DNA of 64,000 bases from DATFTF01 sp963825175 (GTDB lineage Bacteria; Acidobacteriota; Thermoanaerobaculia; UBA5066; Gp7-AA6): positions 2,046,001 through 2,110,000 of the forward strand of contig CAWGSA010000002.1 of NCBI GenBank assembly GCA_963825175.1, read 5' to 3'. Position 1 is the first letter of the stretch, and every line of letters begins with the position of its first letter. The notes under the pieces are model-generated. The model worked only from the letters and a program-made list of their open reading frames with translations. It did no database searches and was not told the origin of the DNA. Below are positions 57,638 through 64,000 of the stretch, one piece after another. The translations under genes and the position numbers were made by a program.

Positions 57638-58873
57638 GTGCCCCGCGTCCTGCTGATCCTGCCCACCACGACCTACCGCACGCCGGATTTCCTGGAAGCC
57701 GCCCGCGGGCTCGGCGTGGACGTCACCGTTGCTTCGGAGGAGCCGAGCGCCCTCGAGAGCATGAACCCGGAGGGTCTGCTCACGCTCGATCTGCGGCGGC
57801 CGCAGGCGGCGGCTGCGCGCGCCGCCGAGTTCGCGAAGCGATATCCGGTGGATGCCGTGGTCGGCGTGGACGACGACGCGACGGTCGCCGCGGCGGCGGT
57901 GGCCGGGGCTCTCGGGCTCCGGCACAATCCGGTGGAGGCCGCGGTGGCGGCACGCCACAAAGCCACGATGCGGCGCCGTCTGGCCGATGCCGGCGTGCCG
58001 CAGCCGGCCTTCCGTCTGTACCGCCGGGAGGAGGATCGAGAGCGCGCGGCGGAACAGGCGCGTTACCCGTGCGTTCTCAAGCCGACATTCCTGGCCGCCA
58101 GCCGCGGCGTGATCCGCGCCAACGACGTAGCCGAGTTCTTCGCGGCGTGGGACCGGATCGGCTCGATTCTGGGAGAGGCCGAGGTCGCGAGGAAGGCGAG
58201 CGGCTGGGGCGCCGAGATCCTGGTCGAAGAGTACGTTCCCGGCGCGGAGGTCGCGCTGGAGGGCCTGCTGAGGGACGGGCGGCTGATGCCCCTGGCGCTC
58301 TTCGACAAGCCGGATCCGCTGGAAGGGCCCGCCTTCGAGGAGACGATCTACGTCACGCCCTCCCGGCTGCCCGCGGCGGAGCAGGAGCGCATCACGCGGG
58401 TGGCCGGCCAGGCGGCGCTGGCAATCGGCCTCCGATCGGGGCCGGTTCACGCCGAGCTGCGTCTTCGAGATGGAGCTCCGGTCGTCATCGAGGTCGCGGG
58501 ACGATCGATCGGAGGGCTCTGTTCCCGGGCGCTGCGATTCGGCACGGGAATGTCGCTCGAAGAGCTGATCCTCCGCGACGCGATGAGGTTGCCCTTGGCC
58601 GACGCGTGCCGGGAGTCGGCCGCGGCCGGCGTCATGATGATCCCCATTCCGAAGGCCGGTGTGCTGGAAGAGGTGTCGGGGACGGAAGAAGCGCGGAAGG
58701 TGCCGGGCATCGAGGATGTCGTGATCTCAGCCCATCGCGGCGAGCGTGTGGCGCCGCCGCCGGAGGGATGGCGTTACCTCGGTTTCCTTTTCTCACGAGC
58801 TTCCACCGCGCAGGAGGCGGAAACCGCGCTGCGGGAAGCGCACGCCCGCTTGACCATCCGCATCACGGACTGA
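57638..58873 (+). CDS. ATP-grasp family carboxylate-amine ligase
   Basis: 411 residues from a GTG. N-terminal preATP-grasp Rossmann part: PRVLLILPTTTYRTPDFLEA, RYPVDAVVGVDDDATVAAAA. ATP-grasp core: ATMRRRLADAGVPQPAFRLY, YPCVLKPTFLAASRGVIRAN, ILVEEYVPGAEVALEGLLRD and the metal-binding VVIEVAGRSIGG. Similar stand-alone proteins make peptide or amino acid conjugates (L-amino-acid ligase or carnosine-synthase-like). The substrate is unknown and no biosynthetic partner is adjacent. Confidence 0.87.
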   Translation: MPRVLLILPTTTYRTPDFLEAARGLGVDVTVASEEPSALESMNPEGLLTLDLRRPQAAAARAAEFAKRYPVDAVVGVDDDATVAAAAVAGALGLRHNPVEAAVAARHKATMRRRLADAGVPQPAFRLYRREEDRERAAEQARYPCVLKPTFLAASRGVIRANDVAEFFAAWDRIGSILGEAEVARKASGWGAEILVEEYVPGAEVALEGLLRDGRLMPLALFDKPDPLEGPAFEETIYVTPSRLPAAEQERITRVAGQAALAIGLRSGPVHAELRLRDGAPVVIEVAGRSIGGLCSRALRFGTGMSLEELILRDAMRLPLADACRESAAAGVMMIPIPKAGVLEEVSGTEEARKVPGIEDVVISAHRGERVAPPPEGWRYLGFLFSRASTAQEAETALREAHARLTIRITD

Positions 58874-58874
58874 T

Positions 58875-58906
58875 CCCCCCGTCCCCCACTCCCCCCATCC
58901 CCCCGT
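58875..58906. repeat. Octamer repeat locus J (CCCCCCGT family)
   Basis: CCCCCCGT, CCCCCACT, CCCCCCAT, CCCCCCGT in 8-bp register, starting one base after the ATP-grasp stop codon. Only one arm is seen; it lies between convergent genes. Confidence 0.75.
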
Positions 58907-58949
58907 CCGATTCTCGAAGCGAAGGAGGAGCGATCACCCGAAGAGTGGA

Positions 58950-59540
58950 TTACTTGGAGGGCGAGTAATAGGGATTCCGCCCCGAAGCGTGGTCGGTGGT
59001 GTCCAGGATCTCTCCCACTCGAGGAACCAGGCCGCGGATCGCCTTCTCGATTCCCTGCCGCAGCGTCACGTCGGCGGCGCCGCATCCCTGGCAGCCTCCT
59101 CCCATCCGAATGAAAACGTTGTTCTTCTTGACGTCGATCAGCTCGACGTAACCGCCGTGCTGCGCGACGGCTGGATTGATCTCGCGGCTCAGGAGGTCGG
59201 AGATGACCCACTTCAAGTCGCCCTCCGCCGGTATTGCCTCGAAGTACTCGGGCGAGACGACCGGCTCGCCGCTGGCGAGGTGCCGGCGGATGATCTGGCC
59301 GATCCCGAGCGCGGGCCAGTCGACGGCGTAGGAGGCCGTCGGCGTCACGGTGTTGTCGGCGATCAGCACCGATTCGATTCCCGGGATTTGAAGCAGCTCG
59401 CGCGCGAGGGCGGAGGCCTGCGCCGCCTCCATGTCTCCAAAGTGGGCCGCTTCTCCCGGGAGGAGGGGCCGATCCACGACGAATTTGCAGCGGTCCCCCT
59501 GCGCCGAGGGCTCGCCGCTGATCCGAATGTTCGCGTCCAT
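58950..59540 (-). CDS. NifU/Nfu-type iron-sulfur cluster scaffold protein
   Basis: 196 residues from the ATG at 59540. The N-terminal Nfu-N domain (about 1-90) contains IRISGEPSAQ, ALARELLQIPGIESVLIADN and TVTPTASYAVDW. The C-terminal NifU domain has INPAVAQHGGYVELIDVKKN and the cluster-binding GGGCQGCGAADVTLRQGIEK with CxxC. It should carry [4Fe-4S] clusters to target enzymes. A longer open frame upstream is antisense to the pseudopilin gene and not used. Confidence 0.9.
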   Translation of the reverse strand: MDANIRISGEPSAQGDRCKFVVDRPLLPGEAAHFGDMEAAQASALARELLQIPGIESVLIADNTVTPTASYAVDWPALGIGQIIRRHLASGEPVVSPEYFEAIPAEGDLKWVISDLLSREINPAVAQHGGYVELIDVKKNNVFIRMGGGCQGCGAADVTLRQGIEKAIRGLVPRVGEILDTTDHASGRNPYYSPSK

Positions 59541-59715
59541 GCGCCCGAGTATAACCTCCGCCACGCAAGTTTCCGGTGGATGCAAACCTCTGGCTGGCCG
59601 CCTCTTCTTCCGATTCCAGAGCAGCCGGCCCGGCCGCGGGGCGGGAAACGGATCGACCCGCGTTCCCTCCGCGGGGCCCCTCTGTGTTTCGGCTGGGAGT
59701 ACACTTACAGCTACG

Positions 59716-60294
59716 ATGCTTCGGACAGCAGGTGTGCAGTGTGTGCGCAACGGCGGCCGCGGGAGGGTGCGGTCCGCGCCGGACCGGGGCTTCAGCCTGG
59801 TCGAGCTCCTGGTGGTTCTGGCGCTGCTGGCGATGTCGGCGCTGATCGCGACGCCCTGGTTCGTGAAGATCATGCAGCGCAGCCAGCTGCGCAGCGACGC
59901 CTATGAGATCCAGGCCGCACTCATGGCCGCGCGCATGAGCGCGGTCAAGCGGAACACTTCGGCCACCGTGTCCTTCACCGTGGCCACGGCGGGGCAGGAC
60001 GCGCACGAAATCGACACTGTCTTCGGCACGATGCCCGACCCACCTCCGCCCACGCCGACTCCGATTCCCGTTTCGCCGAAGTTCTTCATTTCCGTCAACC
60101 ACCTGAGCTTCGTCCAGACCCCGACCGGCGGCGTGATCACGTTTCAGGGCGACGGCACGCTCCAGGCGCCTCCGTTCCCGACCCCCGGCGTGGTGATCGT
60201 GGCCGGGCCTCCTCCGAACAACCTCAACCAGATCACCATCCAGACGGATCCGAGCGGGCGGGTACGCGTTATCACTCCAGCGGTCTGGAACTGA
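59716..60294 (+). CDS. GspH/FimT-type pseudopilin
   Basis: 192 residues. The prepilin motif DRGFSLVELLVVLALLAMSA starts near residue 27, with cleavage after Gly. A GspH-like beta domain follows: AYEIQAALMAARMSAVKRNT, SATVSFTVATAG, a Pro-rich loop PDPPPPTPTPIPVSP, GGVITFQGDGTLQAPP and ITIQTDPSGRVRVI. A minor pseudopilin of a type II secretion or type IV pilus system whose other genes are not here. The start codon choice (59716) is moderate; no strong ribosome site is seen. Confidence 0.83.
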   Translation: MLRTAGVQCVRNGGRGRVRSAPDRGFSLVELLVVLALLAMSALIATPWFVKIMQRSQLRSDAYEIQAALMAARMSAVKRNTSATVSFTVATAGQDAHEIDTVFGTMPDPPPPTPTPIPVSPKFFISVNHLSFVQTPTGGVITFQGDGTLQAPPFPTPGVVIVAGPPPNNLNQITIQTDPSGRVRVITPAVWN

Positions 60295-60372
60295 CGCACG
60301 CCCAGCGGCCGCGTCGCCGCTGCCGTTGACCCTCACACCCCGAGCGGCCATAATGCCCGGCCCGGAGCTGGA

Positions 60373-61101
60373 ATGAAGCAAAAAATCACGCGCAAGGACT
60401 TGAAGCGCAACGAGCTGGCCGAGACGGTCACCAAGACCGTCGACTACGTCTCTCATCACCGCCGCGGAGTGACCGAGTCGATGGTGATCGCCGCCGGAGT
60501 CGCCGTGGTCGTGGCGGGGATCTTCGCGTTTCGCCTCTACCTGGGCGCGCTGGCCGGGCGCGAGCTGTCCGCCGGCCTGGAAGTCCTGGCCACGCCGATC
60601 GCCGGACAGTCGTCGGCGGCCGGAGCGGCCAAGACCTATCCAACGGCGGCGGAGCGGGACAAGCAGGCCGAGCCCCACCTGCGCCGGGCCGCCTCGCACC
60701 CGAGCACGTCGGCGGGACGCGCGGCTGCCGTCATCCTCGCGGCTCGGGACGCCGGGACCGCGGGAGCCTCGGAGACCCTCGCTCGGGTGGCCCGGGAGGG
60801 GAAGGCCGAGGTCGCCGCCGCCGCGGAGATCGACGCGGCGCGCCTGCTCGCTTCGCAAGGCAAGACCACGGAGGCCGCCGACAGGTTGAAGCGCGCCATC
60901 GAGTCTCCCGATGTGCGAGCGCCCAAGGACGCCCTGCTCTTCACGCTGGGCGAGATCTATGAAAAGGCCGGCCAGTCCGCCGACGCGCACGCGGCGTACC
61001 AGCGGCTCGTCAACGACTACCCCAACTCGGCCTATCGCACCGACGCGCGGGCGAAGCTGCCCGGCGCGCAGGGGCCGCCGGGCTTCGCGAATCCTTCGTA
61101 G
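60373..61101 (+). CDS. Membrane-anchored TPR protein (YfgM-like)
   Basis: 242 residues. A basic N-terminus (MKQKITRKDLKRNELAETVT) precedes a single membrane helix VIAAGVAVVVAGIFAFRLYL (about 39-58); the rest is a periplasmic helical-repeat domain (AAVILAARDAGTAGASETLA, FTLGEIYEKAGQSADAHAAY, QRLVNDYPNSAYRTDARAKL). The layout equals YfgM, a SecYEG-associated chaperone ancillary protein. A CATAAT about 30 nt upstream could be the -10 box. Confidence 0.75.
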   Translation: MKQKITRKDLKRNELAETVTKTVDYVSHHRRGVTESMVIAAGVAVVVAGIFAFRLYLGALAGRELSAGLEVLATPIAGQSSAAGAAKTYPTAAERDKQAEPHLRRAASHPSTSAGRAAAVILAARDAGTAGASETLARVAREGKAEVAAAAEIDAARLLASQGKTTEAADRLKRAIESPDVRAPKDALLFTLGEIYEKAGQSADAHAAYQRLVNDYPNSAYRTDARAKLPGAQGPPGFANPS

Positions 61102-61164
61102 AGACGGGAGGCGGCCGGCGATTGCTGGAGAGCGGCATTTGAGAAAGACCGTCTCGTTCTTCTT

Positions 61165-61199
61165 CCCCTCCCGCCTTCCGCCTTCCGCCTTCCGGTCCG
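61165..61199. repeat. Heptad repeat locus K (CGCCTTC)
   Basis: Three perfect CGCCTTC units (61172-61192), preceded by CCCCTCC and followed by CGGTCCG in the same 7-bp register. It lies in the deoB leader, 5 bp before the ATG, and leaves no room for a normal ribosome site. Confidence 0.78.
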
Positions 61200-61203
61200 T
61201 TCC

Positions 61204-62352
61204 ATGACCCGCCGCGTCGCGATCCTGGTCTGCGACGGTCTGGGTGTCGGCGCAGCGCCGGACGCGGACAGCTACGGCGATGCCGGCAGCAACACGCTCC
61301 GCCACGTGCTCCTGCGATGCCCAACGGATCTTCCGAACCTGGAGAGTCTGGGGCTGCTGGCGCTGATCGGCCAGGGGACGGCCCGCGGGGCCCGCGGCAA
61401 GGCCCTGGAGCTCTCCGCGGGCAAGGACACAACGACCGGCCACTGGGAGATGATGGGACTGGTGACCGAGCGGCCCTTTCCTCTCTACCCGCACGGCTTC
61501 CCGCCCGAGATCGTCGAGCCTTTCGAACGCCACGCCGGCAAGCCGGTTCTCGGAAACAAGCCGGCCTCGGGAACGGAGATCCTGCAGGAGCTCGGGCCGG
61601 AGCATCTGCGAACCGGCCGGCCGATCCTGTACACATCGGGCGATTCGGTGTTCCAGGTCGCCTGCCACGAGGAACTGTGGCCGCCCGAGAGGCTGTGGGA
61701 TCTCTGTCGCTATGCGCGGCGGCTCCTGACCGGCGACCACATGGTGGGCCGCGTCATCGCTCGGCCGTTCGTGGGACAGCCCGGCGCCTTCATCCGCACG
61801 GCCAACCGGCGGGACTTCACCGTCGAGCCGACGGGCGAGACGTGGCTCGATCGGGTCGTGGCCGCGGGCCGGTCGGTCTTCGGCGTGGGGAAGATCGTCG
61901 ATATCTTCTCCGGACGCGGCGTGACCGACTCGGTCCACACGGCCTCGGACTCGGAAGGCGTACGGGAGACGGCGCGGGCGCTCGCCAGCGGGAAAGCCGA
62001 CGTGATCTTCACCAATCTCGTCGACTTCGACAGCAAGTACGGCCACCGCAACGATCCTGCGGGCTACGCCAGGAATCTGGCTGCTCTCGACGCGCTGCTG
62101 CCGGGTCTCCTCGCCGCGATGGCGCCGGAGGATCTCCTCTTCGTCACCGCCGATCACGGGTGTGAAGCGACCGACGTCTCCACCGATCACACGCGCGAGT
62201 TCGTCCCCTTCCTGGCGGGTGGTCGCCCCGTCCGGGGAGACGTCGACCTCGGCGTCCGCAGCGGCTTCTGCGATCTCTCGGCGACGGCGGGCGAATGGCT
62301 GGGCATCCCGTCGCCCCGCGGGTCGAGCGCGCTGGCGGATCTTCTGCGCTGA
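61204..62352 (+). CDS. deoB: Phosphopentomutase
   Basis: 382 residues, alkaline phosphatase superfamily. Seen: VAILVCDGLGVGAAPDADSY (metal Asp), GSNTLRHVLL, LSAGKDTTTGHWEMMGL with the catalytic Thr, PASGTEILQELGPEH, YTSGDSVFQVACHEE, FTNLVDFDSKYGHRNDPAGY and FVTADHGCEATDVSTDHTRE. It interconverts ribose 1- and 5-phosphate and links to nucleoside salvage, which fits the CNT nucleoside transporter downstream. Confidence 0.95.
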   Translation: MTRRVAILVCDGLGVGAAPDADSYGDAGSNTLRHVLLRCPTDLPNLESLGLLALIGQGTARGARGKALELSAGKDTTTGHWEMMGLVTERPFPLYPHGFPPEIVEPFERHAGKPVLGNKPASGTEILQELGPEHLRTGRPILYTSGDSVFQVACHEELWPPERLWDLCRYARRLLTGDHMVGRVIARPFVGQPGAFIRTANRRDFTVEPTGETWLDRVVAAGRSVFGVGKIVDIFSGRGVTDSVHTASDSEGVRETARALASGKADVIFTNLVDFDSKYGHRNDPAGYARNLAALDALLPGLLAAMAPEDLLFVTADHGCEATDVSTDHTREFVPFLAGGRPVRGDVDLGVRSGFCDLSATAGEWLGIPSPRGSSALADLLR

Positions 62353-62365
62353 CGCCGGCCGCCGC

Positions 62366-63533
62366 GTGATTCACCTGCTGCTGCTGTGCGCCGGGGTCTC
62401 CGTCGCGTGGATGTTCGCGCTGCTGCTCGTCAACCTCGCGGCCATTCCCCGCCTCTCGCGCGAGCCGGCCGGCCGCGCGGGGGAGGCCAGGCCGAGCGTC
62501 TCGGTCGTCATCCCGGCCCGCAACGAGGAACGAGACATCGCCTCGGCCGTGCGCGTCGCACCTGGCCGCGGACTATCCCGACTTCGAGGTGATCGTGGTG
62601 GACGATCGCTCGACGGATCGAACGCCGGAGATCCTGGCTGCCCTCGCCGCCGAGAATCGCCGCCTGACGGTCGTGGCGGGAAGTGAGCCGCCTCCGGGAT
62701 GGCTCGGCAAGCCCCACGCCCTCGCACCAGGGCGCCGGCGCGGCCGGGGGCGAGCTCCTGCTCTTTGCCGATGCCGACGTGCGGTACGAACCGCGCTGCA
62801 TTTCGCGAAACCGTGCGCTTCCTCGTGGGTCAGGAAGCGGATCTGGTCGCGCTCGTGCCCCGGATGGAAGCGGCCGGATTCTGGGAGAACGTGCTGATGC
62901 CCATACCTCGTCTTTCTGTTCTATTGCGGTCCGACGTTTCTTGCCAACCGGGATCGCTCCCGGTGGCTGGCGATCGGGCGGAGGAACCGGAAACCTGGTC
63001 CGCCGCTCGGCCTATCGGTCGATCGGAGGCCACGAGGCGATGCAAGGGGTCGGTCATCGACGACGTGAACCTGGCGCTGCGCTTGAAGCGAGGCGGGTAC
63101 CGGACGCGCGTGGTCCGGGCCGAGGATCGGGTGCGGCGTTCGCATGTACCACGGCTTTCGAGAGGTCTGGGACGGTTTCACCAAGAACGTGGCCTACCTG
63201 TTTTCGGGAGGGCTCGGCGTGGTGCTGCTCCTGTTTCTCCTGGCCACGCTGGTTCTCGCGGTCTTTCCCTGCGGCGGTCCTCCTGGCTGCCGCCTGCGGC
63301 GCGAAGATCGGCGCCTCGGACGTCCGGCTCGCGGCGATCTGCTTCGGCCTGTTGACCGCCACCCGGGCGGTTCTGGCGGCGGCGATCGGCGATCCTCTCT
63401 GGCCGGCGCTCACGCACCCTATCCTGTCGGTCGTGTGGACGGGTATCATCGGCCGTTCTCTGTATCTCCGGATCATCCGAAGACGACTGACCTGGCGGGG
63501 CCGGGAGTTCGACGCGCGCGCGCGCGGTTTTGA
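62366..63533 (+). CDS. Family 2 glycosyltransferase, membrane-bound (many indels)
   Basis: Reads GTG-started: IHLLLLCAGVSVAWMFALLL, VSVVIPARNEERDIASAVR. The frame breaks near 62555, 62723, 62795, 62903, 62985, 63045, 63134 and 63270. Fragments continue in other frames: VIVVDDRSTDRTPEILAALA (DxD-type region), LLLFADADVR, LVFLFYCGPTFLANRDR, VIDDVNLALRLKRGGYRTRV, MYHGFREVWDGFTKNVAYLF, then C-terminal membrane helices to about 63533. The reconstructed protein of about 385 residues resembles hopanoid/carotenoid-type GT2 enzymes. The end is approximate because the stop appears lost by an indel in a T run. Confidence 0.75.
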
Positions 63534-63549
63534 GCCGGAGGAGGTACGG

Positions 63550-64000
63550 ATGCGCTGGATCGGCCTCGTGGGGATGGCCGTCGTCGTCGGGATCGCGCTC
63601 GCTCTCTCGAAAAACCGGCGGGCGATCCCTGGCGGACGGTCGGATGGGCCTTCGCTCTTCAGCTCGCTCTTCGCCTTCCTGGTGCTGTACTGGGACAAGG
63701 GGAAGGAAGCGCTGGAGGCGTTCTCCGACAAAGTCTCGAGCGCGATCGGGTATGCCGACAAGGGCTCGTCGTTTCTCTTCGGCTGGCTGGCCGGCGACCA
63801 ATGGACGCCATCGGCGCAGAAACTCGGGATCCCCGCGATCGGCGGGTTCCTCTTCGCCTTCAAGGTCCTCCCGATCATCATCTTCATCTGCGCGTTCTTC
63901 TCGCTGCTCTACTACTTCGGCGTGATCCAGGTGATCGTCAAGGGAATGGCGTGGGTCATGCAGAAGACGATGCGCGTCTCCGGGCGCCGAGGCGTTGTGC
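63550..64000 (+). CDS. CNT family nucleoside transporter (NupC-like), N-terminal part with indels
   Basis: Runs off the right edge. It starts MRWIGLVGMAVVVGIALALS then KNRRAI; a short stretch (about 63625-63670) is shifted so that WRTVGWAFALQL reads in another frame before it returns to FLVLYWDKGKEALEAFSDKV. The conserved CNT core follows: ADKGSSFLFGWL, GIPAIGGFLFAFKVLPIIIF and SLLYYFGVIQVIVKGMAWVM. At about 63977 another extra G breaks the frame. GGAGGAGG precedes the ATG. It imports nucleosides with H+ or Na+, consistent with deoB upstream. Confidence 0.82.
   Translation, partial: MRWIGLVGMAVVVGIALALSKNRRAIPGGRSDGPSLFSSLFAFLVLYWDKGKEALEAFSDKVSSAIGYADKGSSFLFGWLAGDQWTPSAQKLGIPAIGGFLFAFKVLPIIIFICAFFSLLYYFGVIQVIVKGMAWVMQKTMRVSGRRGVV

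Noticed and set aside
54888..57656. 922-residue open frame on the plus strand
   Set aside because: Exactly antisense to the M16 peptidase with its HxxEH motif; no domain of its own.
58774..62190. 1138-residue open frame on the minus strand
   Set aside because: It is antisense to the pseudopilin, YfgM-like and deoB genes, which have clear motifs; composition is Arg/Gly-rich as expected for a shadow frame in GC-rich DNA.
1..64000. tRNA, rRNA, insertion sequences, prophage or integration sites
   Set aside because: No cloverleaf with a TTCGA-type T loop, no rRNA-like stretch, no transposase or integrase motif and no terminal inverted repeats with target duplications were found by reading.

Overview
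This is a gene-dense, strongly GC-rich bacterial chromosome segment in which most third codon positions are G or C. No rRNA, tRNA, CRISPR, phage or insertion sequence was seen. The gene content points to an Acidobacteriota-like organism: a large MacB-type permease of the acidobacterial 'ADOP' kind, many secreted metallopeptidases (M61, M13, M16), TolC and Yip1-family proteins, and type IV pilin-like proteins. This placement is an inference; no phylogenetic marker was compared.

Layout. 0-6.3 kb: trmB (partial), an NAD-type isocitrate dehydrogenase, a CNNM/CBS/CorC membrane protein, queG, an AI-2E family permease and a WD40-like propeller protein. 6.3-11.5 kb: a membrane protein, a coiled-coil methyltransferase, a GT4 glycosyltransferase, two tiny genes, a diguanylate cyclase and a Thr-rich lipoprotein. 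11.7-16.4 kb: the translation operon ffh-rpsP-khpA-rimM-trmD-rplS-rnhB. 16.4-24.4 kb: a TPR protein, a DppD/DppF-like ATPase pair without permeases, then TolC, Yip1 and a MacB-type ATPase without adaptor or permease. 24.7-34.2 kb: a secreted HEVxE protein, an M61 peptidase, an SPFH protein, a pilin-like protein, an ADOP permease and an aldo/keto reductase broken by a nonsense codon. 34.2-44 kb: a methyltransferase, a PAS histidine kinase, an xdhC-mocA operon ending in a 27-residue xdhC stub, an M13 peptidase, a CPBP remnant and a DUF1501 protein. 44-54.6 kb: LysR, a redoxin, DinB, an ECF sigma factor with a coupled membrane protein, a GntR/serine hydrolase/MmcQ operon, and a type II NADH dehydrogenase. 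54.6-64 kb: a double-domain M16 peptidase, an ATP-grasp enzyme, a NifU-like protein, a pseudopilin, a YfgM-like protein, deoB, a GT2 and a CNT nucleoside transporter (cut by the window end).

The most unusual structure is not a gene. At least twelve intergenic gaps carry short tandem arrays with a 7-bp (sometimes 8-bp) period. The unit sequence differs from locus to locus but falls into a few families reused at distant sites. Several loci have a second array in inverted orientation, so the pair can form a long hairpin. The arrays often supply the stop codon of the upstream gene or the start codon of the downstream gene. A second recurring element is an 18-bp palindrome, roughly CACAATA-N4-TATTGTG, at five intergenic sites. 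Several promoters have a TAGAAT-like -10 box only 6-9 nt before the start codon, suggesting leaderless mRNAs.

Caution: several genes (about 8.2, 16.2, 23.4-24.4 and 62.5-64 kb) contain single-base indels that break an otherwise well-conserved frame. They cluster and look like uncorrected sequence errors rather than true pseudogenes.
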